Below are positions 5,599 to 11,973 of a DNA stretch of 11,973 nucleotides, one piece after another. The notes under the pieces are model-generated. The model was given only the letters and a program-made list of their open reading frames with translations, had not been told where the DNA came from and ran no database searches. The stretch's first letter is position 1, and each line of letters opens with the position of its first letter. Origin of the DNA: CBDCWQ01 sp965223435 (GTDB lineage: Bacteria > Myxococcota > Kuafuiibacteriia > Kuafuiibacteriales > Kuafuiibacteriaceae); NCBI GenBank assembly GCA_965223435.1, contig CBDCWQ010000008.1:1-11973 (forward strand). Reading direction: 5' to 3'. Position numbers and translations under genes: made by a program.

Positions 5599-5740
5599 TC
5601 GCCAAACAGTTTAGCCCGCAAGTTGGGCTGGTGCGCCTCTTGCGATCAAAACCCTAACCCATCACTGCGATCTCCGGCCTCTTCTGGTGTTTTAATCCTG
5701 ATAAAATGACTTATCTCTCATAAAACGGTATAGAGACGGC
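5599..5740. other. Leader of the tyrosine recombinase gene, between the IS66 right end and its start
   Basis: This is a non-coding stretch of 142 bases. It holds a hairpin (5613-5629), a direct repeat TGCGATC (5641-5647 and 5666-5672, 25 bases apart) and an AT-rich part with ATAAAA at 5701-5706 and 5720-5725 that probably contains the promoter. I cannot assign -35 and -10 boxes with confidence. The same leader recurs unchanged at 11357-11498. Confidence 0.6.
5613..5629. other. Hairpin AGCCCG-CAAGT-TGGGCT in the leader
   Basis: The stem has five perfect pairs plus one G-T pair and a five-base loop. No T-run follows, so a terminator is unlikely. A recombinase or regulator site is possible but unproven. 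Confidence 0.3.
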
Positions 5741-6673
5741 GTGGCCAAGACGCAAAGGATGACCAGAACGAGCCCGGTGGGGAGAGGAAAAGAGGCAGGG
5801 TTTCCGCCAGTGCTCCTCGGGCAGGGCGGCGGGGCTCAAGCGAAGGCCAGGATCGAGAACTTCTACGGGGCGGTGGGCGACATGTTCGAGGCTTGGGTGG
5901 CCCGGAGTGAGAACGCCCATACTCAGAGGGCGTATCGGCGGGACGTGATGAGCTTCGTGGAGTTTTTGGGGCTGCCTTGGCCTGAGGGGGCTTGGGGGTT
6001 GCTCAAAGTTTCGGTCAAGGATGTCCGGGCCTGGCGCTCGAGGATGGTGAAGGACAGCTTTTCGCCCATGACTCTGAACCGAAGACTGTCTTCGCTCGGG
6101 GGGTTTTATCAGTTTTTGAGGGAGGTGGCGGCTGAAGGGAGGCTTCCGATTATGGTGCAGAATCCGGCCCATCGAGACTTCATCAAAAGGCCGAGCGCCG
6201 AGCCGGTGGATGAAACCAAAGCGCTTTCGCCAGGAAATGCGCGCAAATTGATGGAGCTTCCTCGAGGGGATGGTGTCTTGGAGGTTCGCGACCGGGCGAT
6301 TTTGAAGTTTTACCTCTTCACCGGAGCCCGGATTGCCACCGGGTGCAGGCTTCACGTCCAGGACCTCCATTTGGAGGAGGAGGATGCGACCATTCGCATC
6401 CAAGAAAAGGGGCGGGGGACCGCCAAAAGAACCATTGGCATCCATCCTGAGCTTGCGGAAGCGCTCGAAGAATATCTCCAGGTGGCGGAAATCGGGTCGG
6501 GGCCGCTTTTTCGGGCCAGAAGGGCGCCAAGAAGCGATGAATTGGGTGCCAAAGCCATCGCCCCAAGCAGCATGTATCGGCTGCTTTTGGGGTACTTGGA
6601 GCAGCTCCCTAGAGCCAAAAAGAACGTGGAAATGACCGACGGGAGCGTCGAAAAGCGGGTGATTTATACGTAA
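5741..6673 (+). pseudogene. XerC-like tyrosine recombinase truncated by IS66 (copy 2)
   Basis: The 310-residue frame begins at GTG 5741 (weak GAG upstream; ATG at codon 7 is an alternative). The N-terminal SAM-like core-binding domain covers about residues 40-135 (TQRAYRRDVMSFVEFLGLPW near 61-80). The catalytic domain starts near 160 and has the first catalytic arginine R197 in FTGARI and a likely beta-hairpin lysine in KGRGTAKR near 223-230. The frame then ends ...KRVIYT-stop, where the stop TAA is supplied by the IS66 end GTAACTG. In this family VIYT is normally followed by the helix with H-x-x-R and then the nucleophilic tyrosine, all absent here. The 3' part of the gene is not found anywhere in the window. 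The protein should be catalytically dead, although it may still bind DNA. Confidence 0.88.
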
Positions 6674-6697
6674 CTGTTCTTTCTGGGGCGCCTAGGC
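6670..6697 (+). repeat. Left inverted repeat of IS66 copy 2
   Basis: Starts GTAACTGTTCTTTCTGGGGC and matches 23 of 28 positions of the right end. Its TAA (6671-6673) serves as the stop codon of the interrupted tyrosine recombinase. Confidence 0.9.
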
Positions 6698-6707
6698 GAG
6701 CGTGATC

Positions 6708-6720
6708 GCATGCAGCATGC
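6708..6720. promoter_or_regulatory. Perfect dyad overlapping the first tnpA start (copy 2)
   Basis: GCATGC-A-GCATGC, identical to 530-542, contains the first ATG of tnpA at 6710. Confidence 0.3.
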
Positions 6721-7045
6721 TCGGGACATGAGCGAATCCTACTTCACAAAGGCGGATGGCAAGGCGCTTGTTTCTGAATGGCGAAGAAGCGGGTTGAGCA
6801 AGGGAGAATTTTGTCGAGTTCGAGGTGTGTCGAAACCGAAGCTGGTGTACTGGACGAAGCAGGTCGGGGTCTCGCCGAGCTTCATTGAAGTCACAGTACC
6901 GTCCCGTAACAAGAGGAGAGAATCTGACAGCCTCGGTTTTGAGGAATCCGTCGAGGTCTTGATTGGAGATGCCTTCGTTCGCTTTCCGAGTCAGCCGGGG
7001 GTTGTGGGGGAGATCCTTGATATACTTATGGGTGGCGACCGTTGA
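6710..7045 (+). CDS. tnpA: IS66-family accessory protein TnpA (copy 2)
   Basis: Identical in translation to the TnpA at 532-867: 111 residues with the helix-turn-helix-like segment at about 20-48. Here the natural context is preserved, since the complete left IS end lies 40 bases upstream. An alternative start is ATG 6728. The stop TGA overlaps the TTG start of tnpB. The product could act in trans on other IS66 copies, but this element lacks an intact TnpC. Confidence 0.87.
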   Translation: MQHARDMSESYFTKADGKALVSEWRRSGLSKGEFCRVRGVSKPKLVYWTKQVGVSPSFIEVTVPSRNKRRESDSLGFEESVEVLIGDAFVRFPSQPGVVGEILDILMGGDR

Positions 7046-7410
7046 TCCCTTCCGGTACTCGGGTCTTTTTCGCAGTCGAGCCGGTTGATCTTCGTCGTTC
7101 TTTCGACGGACTGGCAGCAACTGCGCTTCAAGACTTAAAGATTGATCCGCGCCACGGAGGCCTGTTTGTGTTCCTTAACAAGCGATGCAACCAAGTGCGC
7201 GTGCTCTTTCATGATCCGCACGGCTGGTGCATTCTTGCGAAGCGACTCGACCGAGGACGATTTCGTCGTCCCCGGTTCGAAGATGGTCGGTTCTGTTGGG
7301 AAATGGACACGAAATCGATGCTTCGTTTTTTAGATGACATCGACCTTTCGTCGATGAAACGAGGACGGAGAGCACAAACATCGCCGACGCTGAAGCTTTT
7401 GCAAACTTAG
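7042..7410 (+). CDS. tnpB: IS66-family accessory protein TnpB (IS66 Orf2; copy 2)
   Basis: Identical in translation to 864-1232: 122 residues with the VDLRRSFDGLAA and GGLFVFLNKR motifs and the KRLDRGRF motif. Starts with TTG overlapping the tnpA stop. Intact. Confidence 0.88.
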   Translation: MIPSGTRVFFAVEPVDLRRSFDGLAATALQDLKIDPRHGGLFVFLNKRCNQVRVLFHDPHGWCILAKRLDRGRFRRPRFEDGRFCWEMDTKSMLRFLDDIDLSSMKRGRRAQTSPTLKLLQT

Positions 7411-7542
7411 CGTTTTCTGCTTGCCTCGTAAGCTTTGAGCTTGTAACTCCAATTCATCTCGAAGACGCGTATCAAGAAGACGACTACCGAGCTGGTCAAC
7501 TTCACGGACCTCATCGAAGTCCTTTCGAACAAGGACGGCGAA

Positions 7543-9006
7543 ATGCCCTCAAAAGAGGCGCTTGCGGCCGTTCTTCAGACCGCTCAGAAGGTCATCGAAG
7601 ATCAGGCTGTCGAGATCCACCATCTACAAAAGCAGTTGTTCGGACGGCGCTCGGAGAAGGTGCTTTGTGGCCAGCAGAGTCTCTTTGTCGACACGCTCGA
7701 AGCTGTAGCCTTGCGAACGCCGGAGCCTGAGCCAGAAGAAAAGGAAACGCCCGGGCCAAAGAAACGAAAAAGGAAGAAGCGGCGCGCCCCCCTCAAGCCC
7801 ACACGCACCGAGAAGCTCTGTGTTGCTGACGATGACCGGCCCTGCCCTCAGTGCGGTGAGTCTCGGTGCACCATCGGTCACAACCGGAGTCTCGTTGTCG
7901 AGTATACACCACCGAAGTTTGAGGTCATCGAATACCTACGTGAAACCATCGCGTGCAGGTTGTGCGAAGGCGAAGTGAAAAAAGCTCCAGCGCCCTCAAC
8001 CCATGCCCGGGACGGCGCTTGGCCGGGGCCAAGGCTTCTCGCTGCTCTGATAACAAACAAGACGGTGGACGGGCTACCACTTCGTCGTACGCAGAAGATT
8101 TTCAGACGCGCCGGTGGCGATTTCGCAATCTCCACGCTCAGCCGTTGGGAAAGCTTTGGGCACGAAATCCTCAAGCCGCTCTGTCATCGTATCACCGAGC
8201 TCGTCCGCAAGTCCGATATGATTCATCTCGATGATACATCGATTCGCGTCCGAGACCGAGACGTCGAGGGCGGCGTGGTGAACGGGAAGATGTGGGTATT
8301 CGTGGGGCGGTACTTCGATCCCGGAGGCGACCTTTCGAAGACTTTGACCTATGTGGCTTACCAATACGCGCCCACGTGGGAGGCAGAGCATCCCGAGAAG
8401 TGGCTTCGTGACTCCAAAGCAATGCTTCAGGGCGATGCCTATCGCGGCTACGAACGGATCGCCGACGCGAACAGGGGTGATAAGGTTGGACGACTGCTCG
8501 CGGGATGCTGTATGCACGCACGTCGACCGTTCGTTCAAGCGCTCGAATTCGGAGATACCGCGGCGCGTCCTTTTGTCGATGCATTCCAGCGTATCTATCG
8601 AATTGAAGCACAGTGCAAAGAACATGCTTTGCTTGCGCCTCAGCGGCTTGAGCGACGGCGCACCCAGAGTCTCCCCATTATGGAGGAAATCCTCGAGCAC
8701 GCTGAGGCACTCAAGGCTATGCCTCTGCTCAAGCCTATGAAGCAAGGGGTGACCTATTTTATCAATCAGTGGGACAAGCTCAGGCTTCCCTTTGCGATAG
8801 ACGGCCGCCTCGAGATTGATAACGGGGAGGCAGAACGACTCGGACCACCGGGTGCCCATCTGCCGAATGGTTTCCTCCACTTCAGGAGAATTTCGCATGG
8901 TGTGCTCTCCCGGTTTCGGTTTACGGACACGAAGCTCCGAATGCCTTCCGCCACGCCAGTGAATAACAAGGACAATCTCCCTTGTGGAGTCATCGACGTC
9001 TACTAA
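7543..9006 (+). pseudogene. tnpC: IS66 transposase TnpC fused to antisense recombinase sequence by a 420-bp deletion (copy 2)
   Basis: Residues 1-432 equal the TnpC of copy 1, including D230, D298 and E431 and the zinc-finger cysteines. Directly after GEAER the 420-bp deletion brings in the plus strand of the serine-recombinase gene, and the frame stays open for another 55 residues of meaningless sequence to the stop at 9006. The real C-terminal 82 codons remain at 11045-11293 but cannot be reached. An automatic annotation would call this a 487-residue transposase of near-normal length, which would be misleading. Confidence 0.88.
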
Positions 9007-10548
9007 GATCTCTTCGATGAGCGTTCGTATAAGTCTCTGTTTAGTGCGCTGCTCCGTAGTTGGTGCGGTCCACACTTTTTGAAGCTCATCGGCGAGCTTT
9101 AGGAGTTCCTCGCGTTTTGGTGGCACTATCGTTTGAGAACGCTTCTCGGTGATCTTTGCCTCGCACGAACGCAGTTTTTCGATCGCCGTATTCCATCGCG
9201 CCTCAAGCTCGGATGCGACAAGTCGATTGTCTGGATCTACGGATTGATAACGACGCGCGGCGAGTCTCTCTTCGTATTCTGCTTGCTGGCGTTCCAGCTC
9301 ATATGCTCGATGCCTCTCTTGGATTTGGAGCTCCGCATTCTGCTCGGCCATGATGGCCGCTTCTATCGCGAGTGGCTGGACCACGGCAAGGATCTCAGAT
9401 CCCACTGCGAGATCCGGGCGACTGGCCCCAAATGTAATGCACGGCTTAAGTCCCTGCATTTCGTTTCCACGCCGGCATGAGTAGCGGGGCTTGGGGATGC
9501 CTCTGCCTCCGTAGGAGACCTGGAGCATGCGACCGCAGCGGCGGCAGCGAAGGAGACCGGCCATAAGTGCCAACCCGCCACGGGCGGATTTTGCGGCACC
9601 GGAAGACTTCGAAAAACTGTTCTGAGATAGCCTCTTCTGAATTCCTTCATGCTGCTCCCAGGAAACGTAGCCTTCGTGGTGGTCCCGAATAATGATCCAG
9701 TCTTCACGGGAGCGGGCCCGGCCGTATGACTTTCGGACCTGTCCATCCACGATTCTGGTCTGCACCTGAGATTTTCCGTACGCATACGCGCCAGCATAGA
9801 ACGGATTCTGGAGCACCGAGATTACGTTGCGGTAGCACGGAGCGCGCCACGTCAAACGAGTGAGTTGCTTTGCGTCTGCGGGGCGAGGAAACACGATCCC
9901 CTCCTTGCGCATGTGGAGCAAGACTTGTCGCGCACTACCGTGACGCTCAAACAGTCGGAAAACGGTTCGAATGACCTCCTGCACTCTTTGATCCGGATCC
10001 ATAACCAGACCAGTGTCTCGCGGCCAAAGATACCCAACAGGAACAGGCATTCGCAGTTCACCGCGTCGAGCCTTGGCCCTCGCAGCATCAAGAAGCCGAC
10101 GTCGGAGCACCGTGAGTTCGAACTCACTCATCGTTCCTTTCAGTCCGAGGAGCAGCCGATCGTTGGGCATCTTTGGATTATAAACCCCGTCGGCATCGAT
10201 GACGCGGGCATCAACGAGCGCACATAGTTCCATCAAGTGATGCCAATCGCGTCCATTGCGAGCCAAACGCGAAGCTTCGAGGCAGAACACTGCGCCGACG
10301 ATGCCTTCGCAAATTTGGCCCACCAAATTTCGAAAACCAGGGCGCTCTACGGTGCCGCTGGCAGAGACACCGAGATCGGCATCGATGACAGCAACGTCCT
10401 TAAAACCATAGCTTTTTGCCAAGTCGACCAGCTCGTACTGCCTACGTTGGCTCTCGAGATTTTCGCTGACCTGAATACTGGTTGATTGCCGCACATAGAC
10501 GATTGCTCGACGTCGAACGACATCCGAGGGAAGTTCACGAGGCTTCAT
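8074..10548 (-). pseudogene. Large serine recombinase with C-terminus replaced by antisense tnpC (copy 2)
   Basis: Residues 1-569 (10548 down to 8840) equal the intact recombinase at 2706-4790: S22 nucleophile, recombinase domain, zinc ribbon, coiled-coil region. After TRWS the 420-bp deletion joins the frame to the antisense strand of tnpC, which happens to stay open for 255 codons, giving an 824-residue hybrid. The lost part contains the 570-610 segment and the excisionase-like helix-turn-helix. Catalysis by the N-terminal domain is conceivable, but the element's left end is also deleted, so this copy cannot excise. The tail has no recognisable domain and is not a true fusion protein. Confidence 0.88.
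8839..8840. other. Deletion junction: 420 bp lost in copy 2
   Basis: 8839 equals 2661 and 8840 equals 3082, so the bases 2662-3081 of copy 1 are missing. No microhomology is visible. Because the deletion spans the left junction of the nested element it joins two convergent genes tail to tail, and both strands stay open across it. Confidence 0.9.
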
Positions 10549-10723
10549 TGCGCACCTCCGCTCTTACTTTGAATCCGCTGGCCTCCAGCAAGAGCCTCGC
10601 CAGAACTTCGACCGTCATCTTTTGGTATGCGAAATCCAGATTTTCGATAGGGATCGTGGTGTTGAACAGCGGAAGCTGTGTTACTTTGTTCCCCGCATGA
10701 TTCGCGGTGGGTTGATTCGGCAT
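10535..10723 (-). CDS. Small protein (62 aa) of the serine-recombinase element (copy 2)
   Basis: Identical in translation to 4777-4965, with the same GGAGGA ribosome-binding site and the same overlap into the (here damaged) recombinase gene. Intact but of unknown function. Confidence 0.62.
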   Translation of the reverse strand: MPNQPTANHAGNKVTQLPLFNTTIPIENLDFAYQKMTVEVLARLLLEASGFKVRAEVRNEAS

Positions 10724-10976
10724 TGGAGTCCTCCTTCGGTGGATTCTTGCTCCCTGCCGTTCCCGGATCGAGTCTTACGGCCGACACCAGCTTCTCTAGC
10801 TCCAGCAACGCGACCAGCGAGGCCTGGCGCCTCCCTAGCTTCATCCCCTCGCAGGTCGCTACCTCGAACATCCAGCGCGGAATCACCACTCCAGAGTCGT
10901 CTGGAAGGAAGCAGACGTAAACTCTCTCTCCTCGCCGTACCTCCTCGTAGGCAACGTCAACTTCATTGCCGAACAT
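10545..10976 (-). CDS. First gene of the serine-recombinase element, 5' end missing (copy 2)
   Basis: Same 143-residue frame as 4787-5218, open upstream to the element end at 11042 without a start codon. In this copy the displaced start segment at the other end of the element has been deleted, so the gene cannot be rebuilt by circularisation. It is probably dead unless translated weakly from ATG 10976. Confidence 0.55.
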   Translation of the reverse strand: MFGNEVDVAYEEVRRGERVYVCFLPDDSGVVIPRWMFEVATCEGMKLGRRQASLVALLELEKLVSAVRLDPGTAGSKNPPKEDSNAESTHRESCGEQSNTASAVQHHDPYRKSGFRIPKDDGRSSGEALAGGQRIQSKSGGAQ

Positions 10977-11040
10977 TGGGTGCCACGGGTACGTGACACG
11001 TGCTCTAAATCCGATATGGGCACAATGGCCTTGGACCTGC

Positions 11041-11042
11041 TT
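11041..11042. other. Inferred attachment-site core, right junction of nested element (copy 2)
   Basis: TT before CC-GGA-AGA-AAG, the same as 5283-5284. It has no partner in this copy because the left junction is deleted. Confidence 0.45.
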
Positions 11043-11044
11043 CC

Positions 11045-11293
11045 GGAAGAAAGTCCTGGCTCTTTGCTGGCTCCAGGGGAGGCGCCGAGCGATTCGCCGA
11101 TGTCCTTTCGGTTGTCTCCACCGCCGACGCGGCAGGCGTCGATTGTGGAAAGTACCTTCCTAGCATCATCGCCAACATCGACACTTGGCCGAACCGGGAG
11201 CTCGATCAGCTCTTGCCAGCCAACTGGCAAACCGCGCTCGAAGATTTCCTTCGCGAGAATAACCTTCAGAACTCCACACCTGCTGCACATTGA
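11045..11293 (+). pseudogene. tnpC: IS66-family transposase TnpC, 3' part (82 codons), copy 2
   Basis: Same C-terminal TnpC remnant as 5287-5535 (GRKSWLFAGS... to RELDQLLPANWQ, stop TGA at 11291-11293). Orphaned from the 5' part by the remains of the nested element. Confidence 0.87.
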
Positions 11294-11296
11294 GCG

Positions 11297-11312
11297 CAGA
11301 CCCCAAAGTTAC
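11297..11312. repeat. Subterminal degenerate copy of the IS66 end (copy 2)
   Basis: Same sequence as 5539-5554, again 44 bases inside the right IS end. Confidence 0.4.
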
Positions 11313-11328
11313 ACCATGAAGTGGGCCT

Positions 11329-11356
11329 GACCAGACGCCCCAAAATGAACAGTTAC
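11329..11356 (-). repeat. Right inverted repeat of IS66 copy 2
   Basis: Identical to 5571-5598. It pairs with the left end at 6670-6697 in 23 of 28 positions. Confidence 0.9.
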
Positions 11357-11498
11357 TCGCCAAACAGTTTAGCCCGCAAGTTGGGCTGGTGCGCCTCTTG
11401 CGATCAAAACCCTAACCCATCACTGCGATCTCCGGCCTCTTCTGGTGTTTTAATCCTGATAAAATGACTTATCTCTCATAAAACGGTATAGAGACGGC
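11357..11498. other. Leader of the tyrosine recombinase gene (copy 3)
   Basis: Same 142 bases as 5599-5740, with the hairpin, the TGCGATC direct repeat and the AT-rich segment. Confidence 0.6.
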
Positions 11499-11973
11499 GT
11501 GGCCAAGACGCAAAGGATGACCAGAACGAGCCCGGTGGGGAGAGGAAAAGAGGCAGGGTTTCCGCCAGTGCTCCTCGGGCAGGGCGGCGGGGCTCAAGCG
11601 AAGGCCAGGATCGAGAACTTCTACGGGGCGGTGGGCGACATGTTCGAGGCTTGGGTGGCCCGGAGTGAGAACGCCCATACTCAGAGGGCGTATCGGCGGG
11701 ACGTGATGAGCTTCGTGGAGTTTTTGGGGCTGCCTTGGCCTGAGGGGGCTTGGGGGTTGCTCAAAGTTTCGGTCAAGGATGTCCGGGCCTGGCGCTCGAG
11801 GATGGTGAAGGACAGCTTTTCGCCCATGACTCTGAACCGAAGACTGTCTTCGCTCGGGGGGTTTTATCAGTTTTTGAGGGAGGTGGCGGCTGAAGGGAGG
11901 CTTCCGATTATGGTGCAGAATCCGGCCCATCGAGACTTCATCAAAAGGCCGAGCGCCGAGCCGGTGGATGAAA
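11499..11973 (+). CDS. XerC-like tyrosine recombinase, 5' part, cut by window edge (copy 3)
   Basis: GTG start at 11499 and the same coding sequence as 5741 onward, so far identical, reaching about residue 158 (ending ...AEPVDE) at the window end. It covers the core-binding domain but not the catalytic residues. Whether it is whole or again interrupted by IS66 lies outside the window. The periodic pattern suggests that another IS may follow. Confidence 0.85.
   Translation, partial: MAKTQRMTRTSPVGRGKEAGFPPVLLGQGGGAQAKARIENFYGAVGDMFEAWVARSENAHTQRAYRRDVMSFVEFLGLPWPEGAWGLLKVSVKDVRAWRSRMVKDSFSPMTLNRRLSSLGGFYQFLREVAAEGRLPIMVQNPAHRDFIKRPSAEPVDE

Larger units (their letters stand above)
6670..11356 (+). 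mobile_element. IS66-family insertion sequence, copy 2, with damaged nested serine-recombinase element
   Basis: Both ends are complete here: GTAACTGTTC at 6670 and its inverted partner ending at 11356. The order tnpA, tnpB, tnpC is as in copy 1. A 420-bp deletion at 8839/8840 removes the last tnpC codons before the nested element, the left end of that element and the recombinase 3' end. The eight bases flanking the ends (ATTTATAC at 6662-6669, TCGCCAAA at 11357-11364) do not match, although IS66 elements normally make an 8-bp target duplication. The ends could still be moved by a transposase supplied elsewhere. Confidence 0.9.
1..11973. repeat. Tandem array of a ~5.8-6.2 kb unit (tyrosine recombinase 5' part + IS66 + nested serine-recombinase element)
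   Basis: Reading the window against itself gives three colinear blocks. Positions 1-500 match 5935-6434 apart from two single-base indels. Positions 501-2661 match 6679-8839 at an offset of 6178. Positions 3082-6215 match 8840-11973 at an offset of 5758. I saw no substitutions in the blocks compared by eye. The offsets differ because copy 2 lacks 420 bases (2662-3081) and copy 1 lacks 244 bases (equivalent to 6435-6678). The ancestral period would be 6178 bp. All copies are in direct orientation. Near-identity implies recent duplication, gene conversion, or an assembly that duplicated a repeat. Confidence 0.95.

Noticed and set aside
5618..5628. GTTGGGC in the leader as an integron attC core site (GTTRRRY)
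   Set aside because: No matching RYYYAAC partner at attC distance and no gene cassettes. The motif is short enough to occur by chance.
5711..6445. 244-codon minus-strand ORF opposite the tyrosine recombinase (and its shorter versions at 80-469 and 11469-11930)
   Set aside because: It is a shadow of the recombinase frame. The composition is proline/arginine-rich, no family is recognisable and it has no supporting start signal.
8074..8838. The 255-residue tail of the 824-residue recombinase as a new domain
   Set aside because: It is exactly antisense to the tnpC coding sequence and the same frame is open on the antisense strand of copy 1 without any recombinase attached (1896-2567).
1..11973. 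CRISPR array, tRNA, rRNA or toxin-antitoxin system
   Set aside because: No short regularly spaced repeats, cloverleaf-like sequence or recognisable toxin or antitoxin pair seen. The only repeats are the large tandem units and IS ends.

Overview
The window is a tandem array of nested mobile elements and contains no ordinary housekeeping genes. It is bacterial DNA of moderately high GC. The gene families (an IS66-type insertion sequence with tnpA-tnpB-tnpC, a large serine recombinase with zinc ribbon, a XerC-like tyrosine recombinase) are too widespread to name the host. I see no plasmid, phage or chromosomal marker.

Layout. One unit consists of (a) a roughly 140-bp leader plus the 5' two thirds of a tyrosine recombinase gene, (b) an IS66-family element that interrupts that gene, and (c) inside the IS66 transposase gene tnpC, a second mobile element of about 2.6 kb on the opposite strand carrying a large serine recombinase and two small genes. 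The unit appears about twice. Positions 1-500 are a damaged piece of the tyrosine recombinase. Positions 501-5598 are IS66 copy 1 with the complete nested element (about 2681-5284). Positions 5599-6669 are the leader and truncated tyrosine recombinase. Positions 6670-11356 are IS66 copy 2 with a damaged nested element. Positions 11357-11973 are the leader and the start of a third tyrosine recombinase copy, cut by the window edge. By eye, 501-2661 matches 6679-8839 and 3082-6215 matches 8840-11973 without difference. The copies differ by a 244-bp deletion that removes the left IS end in copy 1, a 420-bp deletion in copy 2 that fuses tnpC to the 3' part of the recombinase gene, and two single-base indels in 1-150.

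How it works together. The IS66 element would have been about 2505 bp with 28-bp imperfect ends starting GTAACTGTTC. The serine-recombinase element cut its tnpC after codon 439, just past the DDE glutamate. The missing 82 codons lie at 5287-5535 (copy 1) and 11045-11293 (copy 2). Neither IS66 copy therefore has an intact transposase gene. Only copy 1 has an intact serine recombinase and both element ends.

Most interesting observation. The first gene of the serine-recombinase element has no usable start in the integrated state. Its ribosome-binding site and start codon (GGAGGT, 8 nt, ATG, three codons) lie at the opposite end of the element, directly after the recombinase stop codon. Joining the two ends, as in an excised circle, puts that start exactly in frame with the split gene (MKPKQVQGHC... 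continuing into RVTYPWHPMFGNEV). The same choice of crossover dinucleotide (TT) also restores tnpC in frame. This suggests an attachment site embedded in the first codons of a gene, so that integration switches the gene off and circularisation switches it on and closes the three genes into an endless operon.
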